64,000 nucleotides of DNA from Croceicoccus marinus (GCF_001661675.2 NZ_CP019602.1:1327501-1391500); one strand, 5' to 3'. Positions 28,744 to 38,084 are shown, counted from the stretch's first letter. Notes: generated by a model from the sequence alone, not told the origin. Numbers and translations: made by a program.

Positions 28744-30126
28744 ATGGCACTCGATATTCTGATTGTCGACGACGAACGCGACATTCGAGAGCTGGTTGCC
28801 GGCGTGCTTTCGGACGAAGGCTATGAATGCCGGACGGCGGCAGACAGCAGCGCCGCGCTCAACGCGATCGACGAACGCAGGCCCTCGCTGGTGCTGCTCG
28901 ACGTCTGGCTGCACGGCTCGCCGATGGACGGGCTGGAAGTGCTCGACGCGATCAAGCAGCGCGAACCCGATCTGCCGGTGATCATCTTTTCGGGTCACGG
29001 CAATATCGATACCGCCGTATCGGCGGTCAGCCGGGGCGCGGTCGATTTCATCGAGAAGCCGTTCGAATCCGAGCGGCTGCTGCTGATGGTCGAACGCGCG
29101 ACCGAGACCGAGCGCCTGCGCCGCGAGAACGCGCAATTGCGCAGTGACGGAGGCGCGGGCTTCGAGGAGTTCAACGGCAATTCCGCCGCGATCAACGCGG
29201 TGCGCGCGACGCTGAAACGTGTAGCGAATACCGGCAGCCGCGTGCTGATTACCGGGCCGGCGGGCGCGGGCAAGGAGATGGCCGCGCGCCTGTTGCACCA
29301 CTGGAGCGCGCGGGCCGAGAAGCCCTTCGTCACGGTCAATTCGGCCCGCATCACGCCCGAGCGGTTCGAGCAGGAATTGTTCGGCGAGGAATCGGGCGGC
29401 CGCCTGGTCCGCGCCGGACTGCTGGAGCTTGCCGATGGCGGGACGCTCTATCTGGACGAGGTGGCGGACATGCCCGAATCGACCCAGGCGCGGATCCTGC
29501 GGGTGCTGACCGACCAGGCTTTCGTGCGGGTCGGCGGCAATCGGCAGATCCGGGTCGATGTCCGGGTCGCGTCTTCCAGCAGCCAGGATCTGGCCGAGGC
29601 CATTGCCGACCGGCGGTTCCGCGAAGACCTGTATTACCGGCTGAACGTCGTGCCGGTCACGGTGCCGGGCCTGTCCGAGCGGCGGGGCGACATACCCGTG
29701 CTCGCCAATCATTTCTTCGCTCGCTACGCGCGCAGCCAGGGCTACGCCCCGCCCGAAATCAGCGACGAAGCGGTCGCCGTCCTGCAAAGCTATGAATGGC
29801 CCGGCAACGTCCGCCAGCTTCGCAACGTGGTGGAGCGCACGCTGATTTTGGCCCCGCGCGAAAGGCTTGCCACGATCGAGGCGGACATGCTGCCCGCCGA
29901 GATCACGCAGGAGCCCAGCGGCGACAGCACCGGCATCACCGCCATGATGGGCATTCCGCTGCGCGAGGCGCGCGAGCAGTTCGAACGCGAATATCTGCGC
30001 GTGCAGATTCGCCGGTTTTCGGGAAACATTTCGCGCACCGCGTCTTTCATCGGGATGGAACGATCGGCGCTGCACCGGAAGCTGAAGACGCTGGGCCTGT
30101 CCGAAAAGCGGGACGAAACCGCCTGA
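28744..30126 (+). CDS. ntrX: response regulator NtrX
   Basis: A 460-residue receiver-AAA+-Fis protein. The start at 28744 (MALDILIVDDERDIRELVAG) is 34 bases past ntrY. The receiver has LVLLDVWLHGSPMDGLEVL; the AAA+ part has ITGPAGAGKEMAARLLHHW and GGTLYLDEVADMPESTQARI. At the place where sigma-54 activators have GAFTGA it reads FGEESGGRLVRAGLL, so it probably does not activate sigma-54 promoters in the classical way. The C-terminal helix-turn-helix is GNISRTASFIGMERSALHRK. Confidence 0.95.
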   Translation: MALDILIVDDERDIRELVAGVLSDEGYECRTAADSSAALNAIDERRPSLVLLDVWLHGSPMDGLEVLDAIKQREPDLPVIIFSGHGNIDTAVSAVSRGAVDFIEKPFESERLLLMVERATETERLRRENAQLRSDGGAGFEEFNGNSAAINAVRATLKRVANTGSRVLITGPAGAGKEMAARLLHHWSARAEKPFVTVNSARITPERFEQELFGEESGGRLVRAGLLELADGGTLYLDEVADMPESTQARILRVLTDQAFVRVGGNRQIRVDVRVASSSSQDLAEAIADRRFREDLYYRLNVVPVTVPGLSERRGDIPVLANHFFARYARSQGYAPPEISDEAVAVLQSYEWPGNVRQLRNVVERTLILAPRERLATIEADMLPAEITQEPSGDSTGITAMMGIPLREAREQFEREYLRVQIRRFSGNISRTASFIGMERSALHRKLKTLGLSEKRDETA

Positions 30127-30176
30127 AACGGCCAGGTTGTTAGCTTCGCACCGATCCTAGGCGGTAAGGATTGCGC

Positions 30177-30191
30177 TGCTGCATTGCAGCA
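30177..30191. repeat. perfect 7-base inverted repeat upstream of hfq
   Basis: TGCTGCA-T-TGCAGCA, between ntrX and hfq, 117 bases before the hfq start. It is a candidate operator or short hairpin; the T tract is too weak for a clear terminator call. Confidence 0.5.
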
Positions 30192-30307
30192 ATTAGTAGG
30201 AGTTGTCTCGCGGCCGTGATATGATGGCCGCTATTCGGTGCAATCGCAGGCACCAGAACGCCGTGGGATCCCGCAATTCCCGCGAGCCAACAACAGGAGA
30301 CCAAATA

Positions 30308-30928
30308 ATGGCCGGAAAGACGCTTAGCATCCGTACCAAGACGGACGATGCAGCGCCGGAGCAGGCGGTGGAAACCGCCGAAGCCGAAACCGCACCCAAG
30401 AAAGCAGCCACGCGCAAGCCCGCGGCCAAGGCGCCCGCCACCAAGCCGAGTGCCGGCAAGGGTCAGAACTTGCAGGACATATTCCTGAACCACCTGCGCA
30501 AGCAGAAGACCCCGGTGACCATGTTCCTGGTCAAGGGCGTCAAGCTGCAGGGCATCGTGACCTGGTTCGACAATTTCTCGATCCTGCTGCGCCGCGACGG
30601 GCAGACGCAGCTGGTCTACAAGCATGCGATCAGCACGATCATGCCGACGCAACCGGTCGATGCCGCTCTGTTCGAGTTCAGCGAGGACGCGAAGGGCAAG
30701 CGGATGCTGCAGGACGTTTTCCTGTCTTCGGTTCGCGATGCGGGCGCGCAGGTCACCATGTTCCTGATCAACGGCGTGATGCTGCAGGGCCGGATCGCCG
30801 CATATGATCTGTTCTGCATGCTGCTTGAGCGCGAGGGCTATGTGCAGCTGGCCTACAAGCATGCTATCTCGACCGTTCAGCCGATCACCCATGTCGACCT
30901 GACCGGCGACTGGGCAGGCGAAGAATAG
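30308..30928 (+). CDS. hfq: RNA chaperone Hfq with two tandem Sm domains
   Basis: Hfq promotes pairing of small RNAs with mRNAs. The 206-residue protein starts at 30308 with AGGAG 9-13 bases upstream. An Ala/Lys/Pro-rich, disordered-looking N-terminus (residues 1-52) is followed by two Hfq domains: residues 54-113 ([20 protein letters not shown] ... VYKHAIST) and 133-192 ([20 protein letters not shown] ... AYKHAIST). Both keep the Gln of the proximal rim and the Y-K-H motif of the RNA-binding pore. Ordinary Hfq is about 70-100 residues and hexameric; a tandem form would need only three chains per ring. The hfq-hflX order is conserved. Confidence 0.95.
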   Translation: MAGKTLSIRTKTDDAAPEQAVETAEAETAPKKAATRKPAAKAPATKPSAGKGQNLQDIFLNHLRKQKTPVTMFLVKGVKLQGIVTWFDNFSILLRRDGQTQLVYKHAISTIMPTQPVDAALFEFSEDAKGKRMLQDVFLSSVRDAGAQVTMFLINGVMLQGRIAAYDLFCMLLEREGYVQLAYKHAISTVQPITHVDLTGDWAGEE

Positions 30929-30941
30929 ACGGAGAAACCTG

Positions 30942-32291
30942 CTGGGCGAGGATATTTTCGGAAGTGACGACGTAAGCGGCGAAGTGACGCGCGGCGCGCG
31001 CGCCGTCGTGGTGCTGCCCGACATTCGCAAGGAAAACCTTCCCGATCCCGAGGCGCGACTCGATGAGGGAAGGGGGCTCGCGCTCGCGATCGGGCTCGAC
31101 ATCGTCGACAGCTTCATCATCCCCGTGCGCGAGGTTCGGCCGGGAACCCTGTTCGGTTCGGGCCAGATCGACAACATCCGCGCGGCGTGCGAGATGGGAG
31201 AGGCCGAGCTCGTCATCGTCGATGGCGCGCTTTCGGCGATCCAGCAGCGCAATCTGGAAGACGGATTGAAGCGCAAGGTCATCGACCGCACCGGCCTGAT
31301 CCTGGAAATCTTTGGCGAGCGGGCGGCCACTGCCGAAGGACGCCTGCAGGTCGAACTTGCGCATCTGGATTACCAGGCCGGGCGCCTGGTGCGCAGCTGG
31401 ACCCACCTTGAACGCCAGCGCGGCGGCTTCGGCTTCCTGGGCGGTCCGGGCGAGACGCAGATCGAGGCGGACCGCCGGATGATCCGCGACCGCATGGCCC
31501 GACTGCGCCGCGAGCTTGAGCAGGTTCGCCGCACACGCGCCCTGCATCGTGCGCGTCGCGGACGCGCGCCTTGGCCGGTGGTTGCGCTGGTCGGCTATAC
31601 CAATGCGGGCAAGTCGACGCTTTTCAACCGCCTGACCGGCGCGGAAGTGATGGCGGAGGATCTACTGTTCGCCACGCTCGACCCGACGATGCGCGCGATC
31701 GGGCTGCCCGGGGTGGAGAAGGCGATCCTGTCGGACACGGTGGGCTTCATCTCGGACCTGCCGACACAGCTGGTGGCGGCTTTTCGCGCCACGCTTGAGG
31801 AAGTGACCGGTGCCGACATCATCGTCCATGTCCGCGACATGTCCAGCGAAATGGCGGACGGGCAGAAGACGGAAGTGGTCCAGATCCTCGCCGACCTCGA
31901 CATCAATACGCAGGATGAAAACGCGCTTAGCATCCCGGTGATCGAGGCATGGAACAAATGGGACGCGATTCCCGATGACCGCCGCGAGGAACTGGCCGAG
32001 CAGGCGGAGCGATCGGAGGATCCCGTCGTGCCGATTTCAGCGCTGAGCGGCTTTGGCACCGAAGCGCTGGAGCGCGCGATTGCCGCGATCCTGACGCGCG
32101 ATGCACGGGTGCACGACATCGTGCTGCCCAGCCGTGACGGCCGCCGGATCGCCTGGCTGCACGCCCACGGCGAAGTGCTGAGCGAAGAGGAAGTGCCCGA
32201 CGAGATCGAGGGAGAAGAACCGCAGATCAGGCTGACCGTCCGTATCGAGGACCGCGAGCTTGGGCGCTTCGTCGCGATGGAGGGCGGCTAG
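30942..32291 (+). CDS. hflX: ribosome-associated GTPase HflX
   Basis: GTPase that splits stalled ribosomes. The G1 motif is LVGYTNAGKSTLFNRLTG, with DPTMRAI and DTVGFISDLP after it. The first ATG/GTG/TTG in frame is GTG 30984, but conserved-looking sequence (GEDIFGSDDVSGE) extends upstream to a CTG at 30942 preceded by GGAG at a 7-base distance. I place the start there with moderate confidence. From 30942 the protein has 449 residues; from 30984 it has 435. The gene is 13 bases after hfq and overlaps convergent mazG by 4 bases. Confidence 0.92.
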   Translation: MGEDIFGSDDVSGEVTRGARAVVVLPDIRKENLPDPEARLDEGRGLALAIGLDIVDSFIIPVREVRPGTLFGSGQIDNIRAACEMGEAELVIVDGALSAIQQRNLEDGLKRKVIDRTGLILEIFGERAATAEGRLQVELAHLDYQAGRLVRSWTHLERQRGGFGFLGGPGETQIEADRRMIRDRMARLRRELEQVRRTRALHRARRGRAPWPVVALVGYTNAGKSTLFNRLTGAEVMAEDLLFATLDPTMRAIGLPGVEKAILSDTVGFISDLPTQLVAAFRATLEEVTGADIIVHVRDMSSEMADGQKTEVVQILADLDINTQDENALSIPVIEAWNKWDAIPDDRREELAEQAERSEDPVVPISALSGFGTEALERAIAAILTRDARVHDIVLPSRDGRRIAWLHAHGEVLSEEEVPDEIEGEEPQIRLTVRIEDRELGRFVAMEGG

Positions 32292-33082
32292 GCGTTTCGC
32301 GCCTTTTCCTGTTCCTTGACCCTGTTCCATAGATCGTCCTGGGCCTGCAGGTCCAGTTCGTCGAACTGCACACCGTCGGCGCTGGCGATGGATTCCATTC
32401 CGGCGAAGCGGCGCTCGAACTTGCGGTTGGCTGCGGTCAGCGCTTCTTCGGCGGGAATGCCGAGCTTGCGAAGCCAGTTGACTGCGGCGAACAGCAGGTC
32501 GCCGGCCTCCTCAAGCCTGGCGTCGGGGGTCGCGGCGTCGGCGAATTCCTCGATCTCTTCATGCAGTTTGTCGGCGGCGCCGGTTTCGTCCGGCCAGTCG
32601 AAGCCGACACGCGCGGCGCGCTTCTGCAGCTTTTCGGCCCGGAGCAGGGCGGGCAGCCCCAGCGCCACGCCATCCAGAGCGCCGGTCTGCGCCTTGGCAG
32701 CACGTTCCTGCGCCTTCAGCCTTTCCCAGTTCGTGCGGATGGCGTTGCCTTCGTTGGGCTGCGATGCACCGAAGATATGCGGATGCCGGCGCTTCATCTT
32801 GTTTGCGATACCGGATGCGACATCACCGAAATCGAAGACGCCAAGTTCCTCGGCCATGCGGGCGTGGAAGACGACCTGCAGCAGCAGATCGCCAAGCTCG
32901 TCCTTGAGGTCCGCCAGATCGTCGCGCGCGATGGCGTCGGCGACCTCGTAGGCTTCCTCGATCGTATAGGGTGCGATGGTCGCGAAGTTCTGGGCCAGAT
33001 CCCATTCGCAGCCGCCATCCGGATTGCGCAGCCGCGCCATGACGGCAAGCAGGCGATCGATGGGGGACGAATGCTCTGCCAT
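32288..33082 (-). CDS. mazG: nucleoside triphosphate pyrophosphohydrolase MazG
   Basis: Hydrolyses (d)NTPs to monophosphates and lowers aberrant nucleotide levels. The 264-residue protein has the two-domain MazG layout. The first domain has EWDLAQNFATIAPYTIEEAY and the EExxE metal site; the second has EEIEEFADAATPDARLEEAG. Start at 33082 (MAEHSSPIDRLLAVMARLRN). The gene converges on hflX. Confidence 0.95.
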   Translation of the reverse strand: MAEHSSPIDRLLAVMARLRNPDGGCEWDLAQNFATIAPYTIEEAYEVADAIARDDLADLKDELGDLLLQVVFHARMAEELGVFDFGDVASGIANKMKRRHPHIFGASQPNEGNAIRTNWERLKAQERAAKAQTGALDGVALGLPALLRAEKLQKRAARVGFDWPDETGAADKLHEEIEEFADAATPDARLEEAGDLLFAAVNWLRKLGIPAEEALTAANRKFERRFAGMESIASADGVQFDELDLQAQDDLWNRVKEQEKARNA

Positions 33083-33139
33083 TCAACTTTTCCTGAAAGA
33101 CTGATAATCTATATTATGTAAAGTTAAGGCGTGGGGGCG

Positions 33140-33307
33140 TTAGGTGATCAGACCCATGATCAAGGCGACTCCCAGGAAGATCCCCACCCAGATCAGCACC
33201 ATCTTGATCGTCGCCGACTTGCTGACTCGGTGGCTGCGCCACGATGCAAGTACCAGCACCAGCCATCCCAGCAGGCTGATCAGCGAGACGATCGCCAGCG
33301 TGCTCAA
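33140..33307 (-). CDS. small membrane protein, 55 residues
   Basis: A TTG start at 33307 overlaps the stop of the metallo-hydrolase gene (TTGA). The 55-residue product has two hydrophobic segments (residues 3-21 and 35-53) joined by a basic loop (SWRSHRVSKSATIK), so it is a probable two-helix inner-membrane protein. The translational coupling and clean membrane pattern support it. Function unknown. Confidence 0.65.
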   Translation of the reverse strand: MSTLAIVSLISLLGWLVLVLASWRSHRVSKSATIKMVLIWVGIFLGVALIMGLIT

Positions 33308-34071
33308 ATCTCGATCTCCATCCCGTCATAGCCGACCTCGACATTTGGCGGCACTTCGTCGCACAATGTGCGATAATCCATGCTCTTGTCGAGATGCGTC
33401 AGGACCGCGCGCCTTGCACCGACTGTCCTGGCCAGTTCCAGCGCCATCGCCAGATGCGCATGAGTCGGATGGGGATCGCGGCGAAGGCAATCGACGATCA
33501 GCGTGTCGCAGCCGTCCATCATTGCCACCATATCGGTGGTAATCTCGCTGAAGTCCGTGGCGTAAACCACTGATCCGGCATTACTATCAAAGCGGAACGC
33601 AGTGCTTTTCACCGGACCGTGCGGCATCTCGCACCAGTCCACCGACAAGCCGCAGATCATGCGTAGCCGGTCGAGCGGCTCAAGATTCACGATGGTCGAA
33701 TAGCCGAACTGGCCCGCGAACACATAGTCGAAGCGGCGGCGCAGGCGCTGGACGGTCACGTCGCCGGCAAAACCTGGGATTGGACCGCCGCGCCCGTATC
33801 GCAGCGCCCTGAGATCGTCGATGCCATGGCAATGATCCGCATGGTCGTGCGTCCAGAAGACGGCGTCGATCTTGTCGATCCCGTTATCCTGCAATTGCTG
33901 CCGAAGGTCGGGCGAGGTGTCGATCAGTATGCGCTGGCCATCCTCGGTCCGGATGACGATGGATACGCGGCTGCGGCGATTGCGCGGCTCGCCCGGATCG
34001 CATTCGCCCCAGTCATTTCCGATACGCGGGACGCCGGTGGATGTCCCCGAACCCAGGATCGTAACCTTCAC
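33304..34071 (-). CDS. MBL-fold metallo-hydrolase, PhnP-like
   Basis: A 255-residue metallo-beta-lactamase-fold phosphodiesterase-like enzyme. It begins MKVTILGSGTSTGVPRIGND and has the metal motif WTHDHADHCHGID, with later ligands in VYATDFSE and AVLTHLDKSMD. This subfamily sits next to tatD in many alphaproteobacteria, as here (4-base overlap). PhnP itself cleaves cyclic ribosyl phosphates, but the substrate here is not known. Confidence 0.9.
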   Translation of the reverse strand: MKVTILGSGTSTGVPRIGNDWGECDPGEPRNRRSRVSIVIRTEDGQRILIDTSPDLRQQLQDNGIDKIDAVFWTHDHADHCHGIDDLRALRYGRGGPIPGFAGDVTVQRLRRRFDYVFAGQFGYSTIVNLEPLDRLRMICGLSVDWCEMPHGPVKSTAFRFDSNAGSVVYATDFSEITTDMVAMMDGCDTLIVDCLRRDPHPTHAHLAMALELARTVGARRAVLTHLDKSMDYRTLCDEVPPNVEVGYDGMEIEI

Positions 34072-34844
34072 AGCGCCGCCTTGGAAAACAGCCGTGCGAA
34101 ATTGGTGCTCGTGTTTTGCGCCAGCGTGTCGAGCGTCTCGCCGCGCAGATCCGCCACGAAAGCCGCGGTGTCGGCGACGAACGCCGGTTCGCAGGTCTTG
34201 CCGCGGTGCGGCACCGGCGCGAGGAACGGCGCATCTGTTTCCACCAGCAGACGATCGGCCGGAATGTCACGCGCCGTTTCCTGCAGTTCCCTGGCGTTCT
34301 TGAACGTCACGATGCCCGATATGGAAATGGTCAGTCCCAGATCCAGCACGGCATCGCCGAACCCGCGCGAGGCGGTAAAGCAATGGATCAGCGCCGGGAA
34401 TTCCCCCTTCCCCATTTCGTCGCGCAGGATCGACAGCGTGTCATCCTCCGCATCGCGGGTATGGATGATAAGCGGCAGGCCGGTTTCGCGCGCCACGCCG
34501 ATATGCATGCGGAACAGCCCGCGCTGCGCATCGCGGTCGGAGTGGTCGTAGTAATAGTCCAGACCAGTTTCGCCGATCGCGATCACGCGGTCGTGCTCGG
34601 TCGCCTTGCGCAGTTCCTCGGCACCCAGGTCGGGATGCTGGTCAGCCTCGTGCGGGTGGATGCCGACGCTGGCCCAGACATCGTCCTCGCGCTCGGCCGT
34701 GGCGATGACGTCGCCCCATTCGCTCTGCCGGGTCGAGATATTGAGGAAGCCGCAAATGCCGCGCTGGCGGGCCTCGCTCAGGATCTCGCCCTGACGCTCT
34801 ACAAGGCCCTTGTAATTGAGATGGCAGTGGGAATCGATCAGCAT
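34068..34844 (-). CDS. tatD: TatD family metal-dependent hydrolase
   Basis: A 258-residue TIM-barrel deoxyribonuclease-type hydrolase. MLIDSHCHLNYKGLVERQGE carries the N-terminal metal site, IGETGLDYYYD the central Glu, HTRDAEDDT and HCFTASRG more ligands, and LLVETDAPFLAP the last Asp. Its start shares one base with the metG stop and its stop overlaps the next gene by 4, so metG, tatD, the metallo-hydrolase and the small membrane protein form a coupled series. Confidence 0.95.
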   Translation of the reverse strand: MLIDSHCHLNYKGLVERQGEILSEARQRGICGFLNISTRQSEWGDVIATAEREDDVWASVGIHPHEADQHPDLGAEELRKATEHDRVIAIGETGLDYYYDHSDRDAQRGLFRMHIGVARETGLPLIIHTRDAEDDTLSILRDEMGKGEFPALIHCFTASRGFGDAVLDLGLTISISGIVTFKNARELQETARDIPADRLLVETDAPFLAPVPHRGKTCEPAFVADTAAFVADLRGETLDTLAQNTSTNFARLFSKAAL

Positions 34845-36409
34845 CAGGCGGCATCCTCCGTCTGCGGCAGTTCGAGGCGCGGGAACACGCCGACGGGCTT
34901 GTCAACCACAAAGCCGGTCGCGACCAGCGCATCGAACCAGCCAGCGTCAGCCAGCACCGCGTAATCGCGCGCATCCGCCGCGACGCCCATCTGGTCGAGC
35001 AGGCGGTCGATCGAGCCCGGAACGACCGGGCGCACCGCGATGGCCAGATCGCGCACACAGCGGAACAGGACATTGAGCACCGCCTTCATGCGATCGGGAT
35101 CGCTTTTCCGCAGGGCCCAAGGCGCCATTTCGTCCACATAGGCATTGCAGGCGAACACGCCGCGCATCCATGCCTCCAGCCCCTCGCTAAAGGCCAGGTC
35201 GGCGAAGCTGCTGCGCAATCCGGCAACGCCGTCCCGCACCGCCTGAAGCAAGGCTTCGTCAGCGGGCTCGATCGGCAGGCCGCTCGCAAGTTTGCCGTCC
35301 AGATTCTTGAAAATCATCGATAATGTGCGCTGTGCCAGATTGCCGAAGCTGTTGGCCAGCTCGGCGTTGGCGCGCGTCACGATCGCTTCGGGCGAATAGC
35401 TGCCGTCCTGTCCGAACGCGATCTCGCGCATCAGGAAATAGCGGAGCGGATCGACCCCGAACTGTTCGATCAGGGCGACCGGATCGGTGACATTGCCAAG
35501 CGACTTCGATTCCTTTTGCCCACGATTCAGCAGGAAGCCGTGACCGAATACCTGCTTCGGGATCGGCAGACCGGCGCTCATCAGGAAGGCCGGCCAGTAG
35601 ACGGCGTGGAAGCGCACGATGTCCTTGCCGATCAAATGCAGGTCGGCGGGCCAGTATTTCGCGAAGTCGCCAGTTTCGTCCGGATAGCCGAGGCCCGTGA
35701 GATAGTTGGTGAGCGCATCGACCCACACATACATCACGTGATCGTCAGCGCCCGGCACCTTTACGCCCCAGTCGAAGCTGGTGCGCGACACCGAAAGGTC
35801 GCGCAGGCCGCCTTCGACGAAGCGCATGACCTCGTTACGGCGGCTGTCGGGCTGGATGAAGCCGGGATTGTCGCGATAGAGCTGCAGCAGCGGCTCGGCA
35901 TATTTCGACAGTCGGAAGAACCAGCTTTCCTCGACCGTCCATTCGACCGGCGTGCCCTGCGGAGAAAGCTTTTCGCCCCCCTCGCCCTTGGTCAGTTCGC
36001 TTTCGTCGTAATAGGCTTCGTCACGGATAGAGTACCAGCCCTCGTACCGGTCGAGGTAGAGGTCGCCGCTCGCCTCCATCGCCTTCCACAGGGCTTGGCT
36101 GGCGGCGTGGTGGCTGTCTTCCGTGGTGCGAATGAAATTATCGTAACCGATCTCAAGAAGATCGAACAAATCCTTGAAATAGCCCGACATTTCGTCGCTC
36201 AGCGCTCGCGGCGTCACGCCTAGGTCGCGCGCCTTTTGCGCCATCTTCAGACCGTGTTCGTCCGTCCCAGTCTGGAAACGAACCTCGCGGCCCGACGCTC
36301 GCTGGAAGCGGGCGATGACATCGGCGGCGATGGTTTCATAGGCGTGGCCGATATGCGGCTTGCCATTCGGATAATGAATGGCCGTGGTGATGTAATAAGG
36401 ATCGGCCAT
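34844..36409 (-). CDS. metG: methionyl-tRNA synthetase
   Basis: A 521-residue class I synthetase. The start at 36409 (MADPYYITTAIHYPNGKPHI) puts the HIGH motif at residues 18-21 (HIGH in KPHIGHAYE). The KMSKS loop reads KESKS (RGQKESKSLGNV). The connective insert lacks zinc-binding cysteines, and there is no C-terminal dimerisation domain, so this is the short zinc-less type. The anticodon region has W and N residues in LANSFGNLAQRTLSM. Confidence 0.96.
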   Translation of the reverse strand: MADPYYITTAIHYPNGKPHIGHAYETIAADVIARFQRASGREVRFQTGTDEHGLKMAQKARDLGVTPRALSDEMSGYFKDLFDLLEIGYDNFIRTTEDSHHAASQALWKAMEASGDLYLDRYEGWYSIRDEAYYDESELTKGEGGEKLSPQGTPVEWTVEESWFFRLSKYAEPLLQLYRDNPGFIQPDSRRNEVMRFVEGGLRDLSVSRTSFDWGVKVPGADDHVMYVWVDALTNYLTGLGYPDETGDFAKYWPADLHLIGKDIVRFHAVYWPAFLMSAGLPIPKQVFGHGFLLNRGQKESKSLGNVTDPVALIEQFGVDPLRYFLMREIAFGQDGSYSPEAIVTRANAELANSFGNLAQRTLSMIFKNLDGKLASGLPIEPADEALLQAVRDGVAGLRSSFADLAFSEGLEAWMRGVFACNAYVDEMAPWALRKSDPDRMKAVLNVLFRCVRDLAIAVRPVVPGSIDRLLDQMGVAADARDYAVLADAGWFDALVATGFVVDKPVGVFPRLELPQTEDAA

Positions 36410-36474
36410 CAGGCCCCTGACTTTCTGAACTGGAATGGATCGGCGGCCCGCGCGCGGCAGCACGGGACCCTTGG

Positions 36475-37443
36475 CTAACCCTTAGGTGGCGCGGCCTCTG
36501 CCAGCAACCCGCCAATTTCCACGACGGTCAGCGCCGGGTCGAAATTGGCATAGGGAATCTCGGCTCCCAGCCTGACGAGCCGGGCATGCGTATCGATCAG
36601 CCGCGCCTGGTTACGGGGCGGGGCACTGCGCGCATTCTCGGCGCAGATGTCGCGTGCCAGCCTTACGCTGGCAAGCAGCCTTTCGCGGTCGGGACGCGTG
36701 CCGATGGCCGCGGCAAGCGCAGCCCGGCGCGTGAAATCGGCATCGCCATGGCGCATTATGTCGCGCAATTCGCGCGCGATGGGCGCCAATTCGTCATCGA
36801 TGAACGCGAGCGCCATACCGGGCGAACCCTGCGCAGCCTCGACCGCGGCCTGTCGCAGTTCCGGCTTTATATCGGGTTCGCGCCTGGCCAGCAGATTGGC
36901 GAGCTGCCCATCGGTCAGCCCGTGGAACCGCAGTTGGCGGCAGCGCGAGCGGACCGTCGGCAGCAGACCGCCGGGCCGATGCGCGACCAGCAGGAAGAAG
37001 CTTCCGGCCGGCGGCTCCTCGAGGCTTTTGAGCAGGGCGTTGACGGCGGATTTCTCGAGATCGTCGGCGGCATCGATGATGATCGCGCGCCGCAGGCCCA
37101 AGGTGGGCCGAGTCGTCAGCCGCCGCTGCATCCCGCGGATCTGGTCGACCGAGATGTTGCGCTTGCGGCTGAAATCCTTGCCATCTTCGCGCTTCTTCTC
37201 GTCATCGCTGGTGGCGGGTGGTCGTTCCAGCAGGATGATGTCGGGGTGGGACAGCGGATCGGGCTGCGGCACGCCAGCCTGCGCCACCAGTTCGGCAGCG
37301 GCGGAGAGTGCGAAACCGGCCTTGCCGAGCCCGCGCCGGCCCGCCAGCAGCCACGCATGATGCATGCGCTGACCCTGCATCGCCGCGCGCCAGCTTGCCC
37401 ATGCATCCTCGTGCCCGATCAGTTTCGCCTCTGCGCCTGTCAT
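36475..37443 (-). CDS. holB: DNA polymerase III delta' subunit
   Basis: Clamp-loader subunit of 322 residues. The Walker A region is degenerate, as usual for delta' (LAGRRGLGKAGFALS), followed by RKRNISVDQIRGMQRRLTTR, IIDAADDLEKSAVNALLKSL and RSRCRQLRFHGL. It is joined to tmk by a 4-base overlap, the standard tmk-holB pair, and lies upstream of metG. Confidence 0.94.
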   Translation of the reverse strand: MTGAEAKLIGHEDAWASWRAAMQGQRMHHAWLLAGRRGLGKAGFALSAAAELVAQAGVPQPDPLSHPDIILLERPPATSDDEKKREDGKDFSRKRNISVDQIRGMQRRLTTRPTLGLRRAIIIDAADDLEKSAVNALLKSLEEPPAGSFFLLVAHRPGGLLPTVRSRCRQLRFHGLTDGQLANLLARREPDIKPELRQAAVEAAQGSPGMALAFIDDELAPIARELRDIMRHGDADFTRRAALAAAIGTRPDRERLLASVRLARDICAENARSAPPRNQARLIDTHARLVRLGAEIPYANFDPALTVVEIGGLLAEAAPPKG

Positions 37444-38084
37444 GCGCTGTCCAGCATGGGGGCCAGCGATTGCATGATCCGGTCGTGCACGTCACCAGCA
37501 GAGCCATGGCCGTCGATGCGGGCGAAGCGGCCCGGCGATTGGTCTGCCAGCAAGGCGAAGCGGTCGCGGACGGCGGCGTGATATTCATCGGCCTTGGCGC
37601 CGATCCGGTCGGCGGCATCGCCGTCGCGCGCCATTGCGCGCGCCGTTGCGGCAGCCGGGTCGAGCTCGATCATTATCGTGAGGTCGGGCAGCAGGCCGCC
37701 GCTGCCGATCGCGTGCAGGGCCAGCACATCGTCATCGCCGATGCCGCCCGCCCCGCCCTGGTAGGCTCGGCTGGAATCGACGAAACGGTCGCACACGACC
37801 CATCGTCCCGATGCCAGCGCAGGTTCTATCAGCTGTTCGACATGATCGCTGCGCGCGGCGGCGAACAGCAGCGCCTCGGCCCGGGGTCCCCAGTTCAGCG
37901 CATGGTCCAGCAAAAGGGCGCGCAGGGCCTCTGCGCCGAGCGTGCCGCCGGGTTCGCGCGTGGTGACGACATCCAGACCGCGCCCGCGCAGCGCCTGTGC
38001 CAGCAGGCGGGCCTGGGTCGATTTTCCCGCCCCCTCCCCGCCTTCGAAGGCGATGAACCGTCCGCGGCTTTCGCCTTGCGTCAC
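37440..38084 (-). CDS. tmk: thymidylate kinase
   Basis: Phosphorylates dTMP to dTDP. The 214-residue protein has the P-loop FEGGEGAGKSTQARLLAQAL, the DR(Y/H) motif as VCDRFVDSSRAYQGG, and the lid region that follows. The start at 38084 overlaps the carboxypeptidase gene stop by 4 bases. Confidence 0.96.
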   Translation of the reverse strand: MTQGESRGRFIAFEGGEGAGKSTQARLLAQALRGRGLDVVTTREPGGTLGAEALRALLLDHALNWGPRAEALLFAAARSDHVEQLIEPALASGRWVVCDRFVDSSRAYQGGAGGIGDDDVLALHAIGSGGLLPDLTIMIELDPAAATARAMARDGDAADRIGAKADEYHAAVRDRFALLADQSPGRFARIDGHGSAGDVHDRIMQSLAPMLDSA

